A stretch of 33,516 nucleotides of DNA from JAIRTY01 sp050257395. GTDB taxonomy: Bacteria; Actinomycetota; Actinomycetes; Streptosporangiales; Streptosporangiaceae. The stretch spans positions 1 through 33,516 of the forward strand of contig JBLMWU010000122.1 of the NCBI GenBank assembly GCA_050257395.1, in the 5' to 3' direction. The notes under the pieces were generated by a model, which searched no databases, was not told the DNA's origin, and saw only the letters and a list, made by a program, of their open reading frames with translations. The translations under genes and the position numbers were made by a program. This document shows, piece by piece, positions 7,364 to 16,453 of this stretch (positions are counted from its first letter, which is position 1; every line of letters starts with the position of its first letter).

Positions 7364-8233
7364 TCAGGCAGAGAGGGAGAGCCCGGCGGCGACCTGGGTG
7401 AGCACGGCCAGATGACCGTCCGCACCGCCGAGGCCCGCGCCCATGGTGTTGACCGACAGGTGGGTGGCCCCGGCGTCGCGCCACCGGCCTGCCCGTTCCG
7501 CCAGCGCCGGGAGGCCGTCCTTTGTCCAGCTCACCCGGCCTTCCATGCCGATGCAGCCCGGGTCGCGGCCGACCGAGCGGGCGGCGGCTTCCACCGTGGC
7601 ACGCGCCTCGTCCAGCTTCGGCCCCGGCTGCACCTGCGGGAACCAGCCGTCGGCCAGCCGCCCGGCCCGCTGGTACGCGCGCGGTGACTGTGCCCCGAAC
7701 CAGATGGGGATTGGCCGCTGCACCGGCAGCGGTGCCAGCCCCGCGCCGGTCACCCGCTCGTATTCGCCCTCGAAGCTGACCGTCTGCTCGGTCCACAGCC
7801 GCCGCAGCAGCGCCACCTGCTCCTCGACGCGCCGGCCCCGGGTGGTGAAGTCCATGCCGAGCGCCTCGTACTCGACCGCGTTCCAGCCCAGCCCGATCCC
7901 GAAGCGGAACCGGCCGCCGGTGAGCAGGTCCACCTCGGCGGCCTGCTTCGCGGCCAGGGCGGTCTGGCGCTGCGGCAGGATGATGATCCCGGTGACCAGT
8001 TCCAGCGAGGTCAGCGCCGCCAGGTACCCGTACAGCACCATCGGCTCGTGGAACGTGGTGTGCACGTCATAGGGCCCGGTCCACGGCTGGTGCACCGCCG
8101 GGTCGGCCCCGAGCACGTGGTCATAGGCCAGCACGTGGGTGAATCCGAGCTCCGCGACACCCTCGCCGTACGCGCGGACCGCACCCGCATCCGCGCCGAT
8201 CTCCGTCTGCGGGAACACCACGCCAACGCGCAT
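7364..8233 (-). CDS. LLM-class F420-dependent oxidoreductase
   Basis: Luciferase-like oxidoreductase of 289 residues, probably using coenzyme F420, of the TIGR03619-like group. It shows MRVGVVFPQTEIG at the N-terminus, FTHVLAYDHVLG, ELVTGIIILPQRQ, AAEVDLLTGGRFRFGIGLGW, PIPIWFGAQSPRAYQRAGRLADGWFP and a C-terminal barrel strand. ATG at 8233 matches the conserved N-terminus. It is probably transcribed alone or with the DsbA-like gene 55 bases upstream. The substrate is unknown. The F420 preference is inferred from the family and from the actinobacterial context. Confidence 0.9.
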   Translation of the reverse strand: MRVGVVFPQTEIGADAGAVRAYGEGVAELGFTHVLAYDHVLGADPAVHQPWTGPYDVHTTFHEPMVLYGYLAALTSLELVTGIIILPQRQTALAAKQAAEVDLLTGGRFRFGIGLGWNAVEYEALGMDFTTRGRRVEEQVALLRRLWTEQTVSFEGEYERVTGAGLAPLPVQRPIPIWFGAQSPRAYQRAGRLADGWFPQVQPGPKLDEARATVEAAARSVGRDPGCIGMEGRVSWTKDGLPALAERAGRWRDAGATHLSVNTMGAGLGGADGHLAVLTQVAAGLSLSA

Positions 8234-8288
8234 GCCCCCGTTATATCCGCCGCGGCTGCCGCTGGCGCATCCAGGGCGGGGTGAGGGC

Positions 8289-8957
8289 TCAGCTGGCGGC
8301 GCCGGGGACCGGGTCGGGGGGGTGGGTGGCGGACCAGGCCTGCTGGAGGGCTTCCAGCATGACGCCGGGCGGCTGGGCGCCGGAGACGCCGTAGCGGCGG
8401 CCGAGGACGAAGAACGGCACGCCGGTGGCACCGAGCCGGGCGGCCTCGCGGGCATCCGCCTCGACCTGGCCGGCGTAGCGGCGGGAGGCCAGCGCCTCCT
8501 GCGCGCCAGCGGGGTCCAGGCCGAGCTCTCCCGCCAGTGACACCAGGGACGGGACGTCGAACACCGGCCGCTGCTCACCGAAATAGGCGCGGAACATGCC
8601 CTGCCAGGCCTCGGTGTGCCGGCCGCTGGCGGTGGCGTAGGCGAGCAGTTCGTGGGCCAGCGACGTGTTGCCGACCTGGCTGCCGGCCACGTGGTACGGC
8701 GTGAGCCCCTCACTGGCGGCCATTTCCTCGATGCGCCGCTGCGAGCCGGTGATCTGCGCCTCGTCCAGGCCCTTGCGGCGGAGCATGTCCAGCGACGGCA
8801 TGACCGTCCCCTCCGGGAACGACGGGTCGAGCTGGAAGGACCGGTGCACCACCTCCACGTCACCGGCGTGCGGGAACTGCGCCAGCGCCGTCCCGAGACG
8901 GTGCAGGCCCAGGCCGCACCAGGGGCAGATGATGTCCGCCCACACTTCTACCTGCAT
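8289..8957 (-). CDS. DsbA family oxidoreductase (FrnE-like)
   Basis: Cytoplasmic thioredoxin-fold protein of 222 residues, like FrnE or 2-hydroxychromene isomerase relatives. VEVWADIICPWC at the N-terminus holds the CPWC active site (Cys11, Cys14), followed by the helical insertion with GSQRRIEEMAASEGL and NTSLAHELLAYA. A cis-Pro loop ATGVPFFVLG and a C-terminal helix complete the fold. ATG at 8957 starts directly at the first beta strand, so there is no signal peptide and it acts inside the cell. A longer upstream frame lacks similarity. It is likely a disulfide oxidoreductase or isomerase in stress protection; the partner is unknown. Confidence 0.9.
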   Translation of the reverse strand: MQVEVWADIICPWCGLGLHRLGTALAQFPHAGDVEVVHRSFQLDPSFPEGTVMPSLDMLRRKGLDEAQITGSQRRIEEMAASEGLTPYHVAGSQVGNTSLAHELLAYATASGRHTEAWQGMFRAYFGEQRPVFDVPSLVSLAGELGLDPAGAQEALASRRYAGQVEADAREAARLGATGVPFFVLGRRYGVSGAQPPGVMLEALQQAWSATHPPDPVPGAAS

Positions 8958-9067
8958 CGGGCTGTCACCCGCTCTACCTGCATCGAGTTGCCACCCGCAT
9001 CCAGCTGCTCCTTCACGCCAGGCCCGCTGCGGCGCGCAGCGCCCGTTCACCGTCAATAGATGCCGAA

Positions 9068-9104
9068 CCGGGGCGGGGCCGGTGGCATTCCGGCCCCGCC
9101 CCGG
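9068..9104 (-). terminator. Strong hairpin terminator downstream of the hemerythrin gene
   Basis: Perfect 15-bp inverted repeat (9068-9082 with 9090-9104, each arm reading CCGGGGCGGGGCCGG on its own strand) around a 7-base loop. It lies 25 bases past the hemerythrin stop. The arms are entirely G/C, so the hairpin should be very stable. There is no real U-tract. Confidence 0.65.
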
Positions 9105-9129
9105 CAGGGTGGCCAGGGACTGGCAGCTC

Positions 9130-9702
9130 TTATTCGCCGCGGCCGCTGGCGGCGTCCCGGGCCGCGTCGGCCACCGCGGCGGCCGGCCCGGCGGCCTTCT
9201 GGACCCCGGAGGACGGCGGCGTGTGCGGGTGCGGCCTGGTCGGGGCGGCCTTCTTCGCCAGCTCCAGGTCGTCGCCCAGCTGCTGGGCCTGCTCCGCGGT
9301 CATGGCCTGGCGCAGGGCCGGCCACACCTCGTTCTCCTCGAACGCGATGTGGTCGCGGCCCGCCTTGATGAACTGCCCGAGCACCTGCTCGAACTGGCCG
9401 TCGCCGGCCTCCAGCTTGTCCAGCTTGTCGAGGACCTGCTTGCCCTCCTGCTCCTGCGCGGTGGCCTCGTCGGCGAGCCGGTCGCCGCCGGCCACGTGCT
9501 CGCGCACGGCAGGCCAGAAGTACATCTCCTCGGCCGCCTCGTGCCGGGACTCCTCGATGACCAGCTGCTCGGCCATCTTCTTGCGCAGCGCCAGCTCGTT
9601 GGCGCTGGCCCCGGATGCCGCCGTCGGGCCCTGCTCGAGCTCGGACAGCATCTGCTTGACTTCCTCGTGGTCCTTGCTGAGGACATCGAATGCGCTCGGC
9701 AT
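9130..9702 (-). CDS. Hemerythrin domain-containing protein
   Basis: Hemerythrin HHE protein of 190 residues, binding a di-iron centre in a four-helix bundle. Candidate ligands are His12 (KDHEEV), His54 and Glu58 (SRHEAAEE), His69, and His118 with Glu122/123 (GRDHIAFEENEVWP). The last 40 residues are an Ala/Pro/Lys-rich tail of low complexity. It is divergent from a second hemerythrin gene at 9898, with a shared 195-base regulatory region that holds a sigmaB-like site. Such proteins sense or scavenge oxygen, nitric oxide or iron; which applies here is not known. Confidence 0.9.
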   Translation of the reverse strand: MPSAFDVLSKDHEEVKQMLSELEQGPTAASGASANELALRKKMAEQLVIEESRHEAAEEMYFWPAVREHVAGGDRLADEATAQEQEGKQVLDKLDKLEAGDGQFEQVLGQFIKAGRDHIAFEENEVWPALRQAMTAEQAQQLGDDLELAKKAAPTRPHPHTPPSSGVQKAAGPAAAVADAARDAASGRGE

Positions 9703-9767
9703 CGGTTCCTCCCCCGTCGGGTCTCGTGGTCAAGACCTGTGCCCCTTCCCGTGAGCGGGGCGCTAAA

Positions 9768-9799
9768 CCACCCACGGCGGGCGTGGATAAACCGCCGTG
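9768..9799 (-). promoter_or_regulatory. SigB-like promoter motif and inverted repeat between two divergent hemerythrin genes
   Basis: On the minus strand GTTT (9792-9789), 15 bases, then GGGTGG (9773-9768) resembles the GTTT-N15-GGGTAT promoter of general-stress sigma factors in actinomycetes. It differs at two bases of the -10 and is about 65 bases from the hemerythrin start. The same stretch contains an 8-bp inverted repeat CACGGCGG (9773-9780) / CCGCCGTG (9792-9799) that could be an operator for both genes. Confidence 0.35.
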
Positions 9800-9897
9800 C
9801 CTGGGGTAACAGGGGCGCAGCAGGCCTGCGCTGCCTGCCTGGCGGCCACGTTTCATCACCATCGCGGCGGGTAGCGCCGTGACTGCTGAGAGAGAAG

Positions 9898-10755
9898 GTG
9901 GGGTGGGCGTTGCCGACCAGGGAACAGGTGCGCAAGCTGCTTGACCAGGGGCTGGATTACCGCACGGCCGCCAGCGAGCTGGGCATCCCGGCTGGCCAGG
10001 CCTATCTGATCGCGACCGGCCGGCCGGCCGACGGCAGTGACACGCCTTCCGCGCAGGAGCAGGAGAGCAGCCAGGGCAAGCTGCTGGCGGCCAGCCAGAA
10101 CCTGGCGAACCCGCCGCACGAGAACCCCACCGGCAGCAAGACGGTCCGGGACTGGATCGCCGCCCGGGTGGCGGCCGACGAGCAGATGCGGACCGCCGCG
10201 GCCCAGCGCACCGCTGAGCCGGGTAAGCCCGAGGCGCCGGACGTCAGCCAGGACATAACGGACGTCCTGACCCGCCAGCACAACCAGGTCGAGGCGCTGC
10301 AGAAGCAGCTCGCGGCCCTGCCCGGGCACCGGAAGGGCGGCACAGCTGCCGACCTGGCCAAGCGCAAGTCGATCGTGGACCTCATGACCGCGCGGCTGGC
10401 CGCCCACGAAGCCGCGGAGGAAGCGCATCTGTGGCCGGCGGTGCGCGCGGCCCTGCCCGACGGCGACCGGTGGGCGGACGGCGCGCTCCAGCAGGAGCAG
10501 GAGGGCAACGAGACGCTGGCTGCTCTCGCCCCGCTGGACCCGGACAGCGATGAGTTCGACGACCTTGTGGAGCAGCTCATCAGCCAGCTCCGCAAGCACG
10601 TTGCCTACGAGGCCCGGGTGTTCGTGCTGCTGCGCGGGGCGATGCCTGCGGACGAGCGGGAGAAGCTCGGCAAGAAGGTGGCGTCCGCGGCCAGGCGGGG
10701 GCCGACCCGGCCGCGCCGCAGCGCCCCGCGGAAACCGCAGACGGAGGAGGGCTGA
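9898..10755 (+). CDS. Hemerythrin protein with N-terminal helix-turn-helix-like segment, leading the formate dehydrogenase operon
   Basis: The 285-residue product has two parts. Residues 5-40 (REQVRKLLDQGLDYRTAASE, then LGIPAGQAYLIATGRP) look like a helix-turn-helix with the usual AASELG turn. Residues 120-245 are a hemerythrin di-iron domain with His128, His170/Glu174 (AAHEAAEEAHLWP) and His234/Glu238 (RKHVAYEARVF). A basic tail follows (RRGPTRPRRSAPRKPQ). The start may be GTG 9898, or TTG 9910, which has an AAGGTGG site at the right distance. The stop overlaps the formate dehydrogenase start (TGATG), so it is the first gene of that operon. I infer a redox, oxygen or iron sensor or protector for the oxygen-sensitive enzyme; DNA binding is a guess from the HTH. 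Confidence 0.85.
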   Translation: MGWALPTREQVRKLLDQGLDYRTAASELGIPAGQAYLIATGRPADGSDTPSAQEQESSQGKLLAASQNLANPPHENPTGSKTVRDWIAARVAADEQMRTAAAQRTAEPGKPEAPDVSQDITDVLTRQHNQVEALQKQLAALPGHRKGGTAADLAKRKSIVDLMTARLAAHEAAEEAHLWPAVRAALPDGDRWADGALQQEQEGNETLAALAPLDPDSDEFDDLVEQLISQLRKHVAYEARVFVLLRGAMPADEREKLGKKVASAARRGPTRPRRSAPRKPQTEEG

Positions 10756-13700
10756 TGGGGGTTCGTACCTGGATCGGGGAATGGCCGGTCTACCGCCAGC
10801 TGACGGGCAGTGATCCGCTCGGCCGGGGCGCCGCCGCCAAGAGCGGCACCACTGACCGCCTCGCCCCCCGCACACTGACGTCGGACAAGGTGGTCAAGTC
10901 CATCTGCCCCTACTGCGCGGTGGGCTGCGGCCAGAACATCTACGTCAAAGATGACAAAGTCGTGCAGATCGAGGGCGACCCGGACTCCCCGATCAGCCGG
11001 GGCCGGCTGTGCCCCAAAGGCTCGGCGAGCCTCCAGCTCACCACCGGGTCCGCACGGCAGCACCAGGTGCTCTACCGGCGCCCCTACGGCACCGACTGGG
11101 AGAAACTCGACCTCGACACCGCCATGGACATGATCGCCGACCGGGTGATCAAGTCCAGGCGCGAGTGCTGGCAGTGGGACGTCGACGGGATCCGCACCCG
11201 GCGCACACTCGGCTTCGCGTCACTGGGCGGCGCTACCCTGGACAACGAAGAGAACTACCTGATCAAGAAGCTGTTCACGGCGCTGGGCGCGGTCCAGATC
11301 GAGAACCAGGCCCGGATTTGACACTCCGCCACCGTCCCCAGTTTGGGGACCAGCTTCGGCCGGGGCGGCGCGACCACCTTCCAGCAGGACCTGCAGAACG
11401 CTGACTGCATCCTCATCGAGGGCTCGAACATGGCCGAGTGCCATCCGGTCGGGTTCCAGTGGGTGATGGAGGCCAAGGCGCGGGGCGCCAAGCTGATCCA
11501 CGTCGACCCGCGGTTCACCCGCACCAGCGCGCTCGCGGACGTGCACGTGCCGCTGCGGGCCGGCAGCGACATCACCTTCCTCGGCGGGATCATCAACTAT
11601 GTCCTGGCGAACGGGAAGTACTTCGAGGACTACGTCCGCGCGTACACGAACGCCCCGGTGATCCTCAAAGAGGCCTTCCGGGACACCGAGGACCTCGACG
11701 GCGTGTTCTCCGGGCTGGACGCCGAGCACCGCACCTACGACCTGCACACCTGGCAGTACGAGGGGCTGGAGGTGCAGGCGGCCTCCGGGGAGCGGGACCA
11801 GCAGTACGAGGAGCGTGCCAGCGCGGCATCGGTGCAGGAAGCCAGCCGCGGCGAGGCCCACGGCTCCGGCGGCGCGGCGATCGCGCCCGGCATCCCGGAA
11901 CGGGACGACAGCATGACCCACCCGCGGTGCGTGCTCCAGGTGCTCAAGCGGCACTTCGCCCGGTACACCCCGGAGATGGTCGAGCAGATCTGCGGCATCC
12001 CGCAAGACACCTTCGGCCAGGTGTGCGAGCTGCTGACGGAGAACTCGGGCCGGGACCGGACCAGCGCGTTCGTCTACAGCGTGGGCTGGACCCAGCACAC
12101 GGTCGGGGTGCAGTACATCCGCACCGCGTCCATCCTGCAGGCGCTGCTGGGCAACATCGGGCGGCCGGGCGGCGGGATCATGGCGCTGCGCGGCCACGCG
12201 TCGATCCAGGGCTCCACCGACATCCCGACCCTGTTCGACCTGCTGCCCGGCTACCTGCCGATGCCGCACGCGCACTCCAACGAGAACCTGGACAGCTACG
12301 TCCAGGCCGAGGAGACCGCCCGGGGCTACTGGGCCGAGATGCGCTCGTACATGGTCAGCCTGCTGAAGGCGTACTGGGGGCCGGCGGCCACCGGTGACAA
12401 CGACTTCTGCTTCGACTACCTGCCGCGGCTGACCGGCAGCCACAGCACCTACGAGACCGTCATGGCCCAGCTCGCCGGGGACTGCAAGGGCTACTTCCTG
12501 TACGGGGAGAACCCGGCCGTCGGCTCGGCCAACGCCAAGCTGCAGCGGCTGGGCATGGCCAAGCTGGACTGGCAGGTGGTGCTCGACTTCTCGCTGACCG
12601 AGAGCGCCACCTGGTGGAAGGACGGCCCGGAGATCGAGACCGGGGAACTGCGGACCGGGGACATCGGCACCGAGGTGTTCTTCATGCCGGCCGCGGCGCA
12701 CACGGAGAAGTCCGGCAGCTTCACCAACACCCAGCGGCTGCTGCAGTGGCACCACCAGGCGGTCGAGCCGGAAGGCGACGCGCGCAGCGACCTGTGGTTC
12801 ACCTACCACCTCGGCCGGAAGATCCGGGAGAAGCTCGCCGGGTCCACCGACGAGATGGACCGGCCCGTTCTCGACCTCACCTGGGACTACCCGACCCAGG
12901 GGGAGATCGCCGAGCCGGACGCCGAGGCGGTGCTCGCCGAGATCAACGGCTGGGACGCCGAAGGCCGCCCGCTGGCCTCCTACGAGCAGCTCAACGCCGA
13001 CGGGTCCACCGTCTGCGGATGCTGGATCTACTGCGGGGTCTACGCCGACGCGGTCAACCAGGCCGCCCGCCGCAAGCCATCCGGGGAGATGGACTGGGTG
13101 GCGAACGAATGGGGCTGGGCCTGGCCCGCCAACCGGCGGATCCTCTACAACCGGGCCTCGGCTGACCCGGACGGCAAGCCGTGGAGCGACCGCAAGGCGC
13201 TGGTGTGGTGGGACGAGGAGAACGCGAAGTGGTCCGGCCACGACATCGCGGACTTCGCCTCGTCCAAGTCGCCGTACTACCGGCCGCCGGAGGACGCCAT
13301 CGGGGCGGAGGGCCTGTCGGGGATGGACCCGTTCGTCATGCAGGCCGACGGCAAGGCCTGGCTGTTCGCCCCGGCCGGGCTGGTGGACGGGCCGCTGCCC
13401 GCGCACTACGAGCCCCAGGACTCACCGTTCCGCAACCTGCTCTACCGGCAGCAGCGCAACCCGGTGCGGCAGGTGGAGGCGTTCAGGCACCCGGCCAACC
13501 GGATGCAGCCCAGCGGCGACGAGGCCGGCTCCGGGGTGTTCCCGTACGTGGCCACCACCTACCGGCTGACCGAGCACCACACCGCGGGCGGGATGAGCCG
13601 CTGGCTGCCGTACCTGTCAGAGCTGCAGCCGGAGTTCTTCTGCGAGGTCTCGCCGGAACTCGCGGCCGAGCGCGGCCTGGAGAACCTGGGCTGGGCCACC

Positions 13701-14015
13701 GTCGTCACCGCGCGCAACGCCATCGAGGCGCGGGTGCTGGTGACCGAGCGGATGACCCCGCTCACCGTCGCCGGGCGGCGGCTGCACCAGGTCGGCCTGC
13801 CCTACCACTGGGGACCGAACGGGTACAGCACCGGCGACGCGGCCAACGAGCTGGCCGCCGTCAGCCTGGACCCGAACGTGCACATCCAGGAGGTCAAGGC
13901 GTTCGCCTGCGACATCCAGCCGGGCCGCCGGCCGCGCGGACCGGCCCGGGCGGAGCTGGTCCGCGACTACCAGCGGCGGGCGGGCATCACCGAGAACACG
14001 GGGATCGGGCTATGA
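10755..14015 (+). CDS. fdhA: Formate dehydrogenase alpha subunit, selenocysteine-containing
   Basis: Molybdopterin (Mo or W) catalytic subunit oxidising formate to CO2, 1086 residues when TGA at 11319-11321 is read as selenocysteine 189. The site ENQARI-U-HSATV matches the active site of E. coli FdnG (QARVUHGPTV), with the essential His just after Sec. One [4Fe-4S] cluster uses Cys51, 54, 58 and 86 (CPYCAVGC, CPKG). Later family blocks include MAECHPVGFQWV, HPRCVLQVLKRHFARYTPEMV, NIGRPGGGIMALRGHASIQG, GENPAVGSANA and LPYHWGPNG. There is no twin-arginine signal, so the enzyme probably faces the cytoplasm. An insertion of about 30 residues lies near residues 340-370. ATG overlaps the hemerythrin stop; its stop overlaps the beta start (ATGA). 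Confidence 0.95.
11319..11350 (+). other. Selenocysteine UGA codon and bSECIS-like hairpin
   Basis: The in-frame TGA (11319-11321) is followed 12 bases later by a perfect stem GTCCCCA (11334-11340) / TGGGGAC (11344-11350) with loop GTT. The apical loop begins with G, 20 bases after the TGA, which fits the known bacterial SECIS model (small loop, early G, 16-37 bases from UGA). SelB would bind here. The selA, selB, selC and selD genes are not in this window. Confidence 0.85.
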
Positions 14016-15079
14016 CGGTCATGGGACGGGCGCGCAGCGCCCCCAGCGAGCAAGCAGGCGCCGGCCAGCCGGGGGAAGGCCTGGCGGGCAGGCTCCCCGG
14101 CGGCCTGCGGACGGTGCTGTCGGGTGAGCTGAAAGGTGCCCTGGCCGGCGGCGCCGACCCGGGCCGCGGCAGCGGCTACCCGGAGCACCCGCCGCGGATG
14201 GGGTTCTTCACCGACACGTCGGTGTGCATCGGCTGCAAGGCCTGCGAGGTGGCCTGCAAGGAGTGGAACCACGTCCCCGAGGACGGCCTGGTCTTCTCCG
14301 GCATGTCCTACGACAACAGCATCGGGCTCGGCGCCGACACCTGGCGGCACGTGGCGTTCATCGAGCAGCGCAAGCCGCTGGCCATGCAGGACCCCGGCGT
14401 CAGCCACGAGGACGTGGACGTGCTGGCGCTGGCCCGGCAGGGCTCCGGCACGCCGCCGTCCGAGGCGGGGATGACCCCCACCACCCCGGGCGAGCCCGGT
14501 GACCTGCGCTGGCTGATGTCCTCGGACGTGTGCAAGCACTGCACCCACGCGGCCTGCCTGGACGTGTGCCCGACCGGGGCGCTGATCCGCACCGAGTTCG
14601 GCACCGTGGTGGTGCAGGAGGACGTCTGCAACGGCTGCGGCTACTGCATCCCGGCCTGCCCGTACGGGGTCATCGACCAGCGCAAGGACGACGGCCGGGC
14701 GTGGAAGTGCACGCTGTGCTACGACCGGCTCGGCGCCGGCATGGAGCCCGCCTGCGCCAAGGCGTGCCCCACCGACTCGATCCAGTTCGGCCCCCTCGAC
14801 GAGCTGCGCGAGCGGGCCGCGGGCCGGGTGGCCGCGCTGCACGAGGCCGGGGTGACCGACGCCCGGCTGTACGGCGAGGACCCGCACGACGGCGTCGGCG
14901 GGGACGGCGCGTTCTTCCTGCTGCTGGACGAGCCGGAGGTGTACGGGCTGCCGCCGGACCCGGTGGTCACCACCCGCGACCTGCCGTCCATGTACCGGCA
15001 GGTGGGGGTGGCCGCGGCCGCCCTGGTGGCCGGCACCGCCGCCGCATTCGCATCCGTGCTGATAAGGAGGCTGGGGTGA
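14012..15079 (+). CDS. fdhB: Formate dehydrogenase iron-sulfur beta subunit
   Basis: Electron-transfer subunit of 355 residues with four [4Fe-4S] sites. All sixteen cysteines are visible: 72/75/78/82, 174/177/182/186, 206/209/212/216 and 233/236/248/252 (CIGCKACEVAC, CKHCTHAACLDVC, CNGCGYCIPAC, CTLCYDRL with PACAKAC). A single membrane helix near residues 333-353 anchors it, as in E. coli FdnH. Compared with FdnH there are about 60 extra N-terminal residues and an insertion of roughly 35 between the first two cysteine groups (124-165, Pro/Gly/Thr-rich). It overlaps the alpha subunit (ATGA) and the membrane subunit (GTGA). Confidence 0.95.
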   Translation: MTVMGRARSAPSEQAGAGQPGEGLAGRLPGGLRTVLSGELKGALAGGADPGRGSGYPEHPPRMGFFTDTSVCIGCKACEVACKEWNHVPEDGLVFSGMSYDNSIGLGADTWRHVAFIEQRKPLAMQDPGVSHEDVDVLALARQGSGTPPSEAGMTPTTPGEPGDLRWLMSSDVCKHCTHAACLDVCPTGALIRTEFGTVVVQEDVCNGCGYCIPACPYGVIDQRKDDGRAWKCTLCYDRLGAGMEPACAKACPTDSIQFGPLDELRERAAGRVAALHEAGVTDARLYGEDPHDGVGGDGAFFLLLDEPEVYGLPPDPVVTTRDLPSMYRQVGVAAAALVAGTAAAFASVLIRRLG

Positions 15080-16146
15080 GCGAGGCCGAGGTCACGCGGG
15101 ACGGCCAGCGGGGCGTCCGGCCGGACCGGGAGGCGATGACCGGCGTGCACGCGGGGCGGCGGGGGCGGCGGCGCGGCCGCCGCGGCGAGCAGCCGATGGT
15201 GCCCGACGCCGAGTTCTCCTCCTACTACGGCAAGGCGATCATCAACCGGCCGGTGTGGAGCGCCACCCCGGACATCCCGGGGTACCTGTTCCTGGGCGGC
15301 CTGGCCGGCGCGTCCTCGGTGCTGGCCCTGGGCGCGGACCTGACCGGCCGGCCGGCGCTGGCCCGGGCCGCCAAGGCGGGCTCGTTCGGGGCGATCAGCC
15401 TGGGCCTGGCGACCCTGGTCCACGACCTGGGCCGGCCGGCCCGGTTCTTCAACATGATGCGGGTCTTCAAGGTGACCTCGCCGATGAGCGTGGGGTCGTG
15501 GCTGCTGGCGGCCTTCGTCCCGGCCGCGGGGGTGGCCGCCGGGGCCGCGCTGACCGGGCGGGTGCCGCGGATCGGGACGGCCGCCACCGCCGGCGCCGCG
15601 CTGCTCGGCCCCGGGGTGACGTCCTACACCGCGGCGCTGATCTGCGACACCGCCGTGCCCGCCTGGCACGAGGGGTTCCGGGAGATGCCGTTCGTGTTCG
15701 TCGGCTCGGGCGCCACCGCCGCCGGTGGCCTCGCGCTCATCGCCGCGCCGCCAGCGGAGACCGCGCCCGCGCGCAACCTCGCGATCCTCGGGGTGATCAC
15801 CGAGCTGGCCGCGTCCAGCCAGCTCAAGAAGCGGATCGGGATGGTGGCCGAGCCGTACAAGACCGGCCGGCCCGGGGCGTTCCTGCGGGCCGGGCAGGTG
15901 CTGTCGGTGCTCGGCGCCGCGGGCTCGGTGGCCGGGCGGCGCAGCAGGCTCGCCAGCGCCCTGTCCGGGGCCGCGTTCCTCGCCGCGTCGGCCGCCACCC
16001 GGTGGGGGATCTTCACCGCCGGGCTGGCTTCCGCCGACGACCCGAAGTACACCGTGGTCCCGCAGCGCGAGCGCCTCGCCGCCCGGGAACGTGCGGCCCG
16101 CGAGCGCGAAGCCGCCGCTGCCTCTTCCCCTGGCGGGGGCCGGTAG
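15076..16146 (+). CDS. nrfD: NrfD/PsrC-family membrane subunit of the formate dehydrogenase
   Basis: Polytopic membrane protein of 356 residues that probably passes electrons from the beta subunit to the quinone pool. After a basic, Arg-rich N-terminus (residues 25-40), the helices carry PGYLFLGGLAGASSVLALGA, FGAISLGLATLVHDLGRPARF, MRVFKVTSPMSVGSWLL, PGVTSYTAALICDTAVPAWH and others, about eight or nine in all. HDLGRPxRFxxMxRVxKxTSPMSVG is a hallmark of NrfD proteins. GTG at 15076 overlaps the beta stop. An NrfD subunit in place of a cytochrome b gamma subunit suggests heme-free quinone reduction. Confidence 0.93.
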   Translation: MSEAEVTRDGQRGVRPDREAMTGVHAGRRGRRRGRRGEQPMVPDAEFSSYYGKAIINRPVWSATPDIPGYLFLGGLAGASSVLALGADLTGRPALARAAKAGSFGAISLGLATLVHDLGRPARFFNMMRVFKVTSPMSVGSWLLAAFVPAAGVAAGAALTGRVPRIGTAATAGAALLGPGVTSYTAALICDTAVPAWHEGFREMPFVFVGSGATAAGGLALIAAPPAETAPARNLAILGVITELAASSQLKKRIGMVAEPYKTGRPGAFLRAGQVLSVLGAAGSVAGRRSRLASALSGAAFLAASAATRWGIFTAGLASADDPKYTVVPQRERLAARERAAREREAAAASSPGGGR

Positions 16147-16192
16147 CCGATCCTGGTGGCGCAGACGCCGCGAGCAGGGGAGGATCCGCCGG

Positions 16193-16453
16193 GTGAGCAG
16201 AGTCCATGATGTGGGCGGGCAGAGCGGGTTCGGCCCGGTGCCGCTGGACGAGGACGGGCAGCCGTTCCACGCGGACTGGGAGGCCCGGGTGTACGCGCTG
16301 AGCGGCGTGCTGCGCGCGCACGGCGTGTTCACCACCGACGAGTTCCGGGACGCGATCGAGTCCCTGCCGCCGGAGGAGTACCTGGCCCTGCCGTACTACG
16401 AGCGGTGGCTCGCGGCCCTCGAGTCGCTGCTCGAACGCAGGGGCGTGGCGTGA
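16193..16453 (+). CDS. Nitrile hydratase / thiocyanate hydrolase beta-chain N-terminal subunit
   Basis: Small protein of 86 residues equal to the N-terminal domain of nitrile hydratase beta: VHDVGGQSGFGPVPLDEDG, then HADWEARVYALSGVL and a helical end with YYERWLAALESLLERRG. GTG at 16193 is preceded by GGGGAGG at 9 bases. In ordinary nitrile hydratases this domain is fused to the one encoded next. Thiocyanate hydrolase and the ToyJKL-type nitrile hydratase are known three-chain exceptions. It starts 46 bases after the NrfD gene and overlaps the next gene by GTGA, so it is likely cotranscribed with the formate dehydrogenase. Confidence 0.85.
   Translation: MSRVHDVGGQSGFGPVPLDEDGQPFHADWEARVYALSGVLRAHGVFTTDEFRDAIESLPPEEYLALPYYERWLAALESLLERRGVA

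Noticed and set aside
11319..11321. Nonsense mutation splitting the formate dehydrogenase alpha gene into two proteins
   Set aside because: The TGA falls exactly at the known Sec position, the frame continues without shift, and a SECIS-like hairpin follows.
11220..13406. Very long open frame on the minus strand across the formate dehydrogenase
   Set aside because: It is antisense to a recognised gene, has biased His/Arg/Gly composition and no motif. High GC leaves such frames open by chance.
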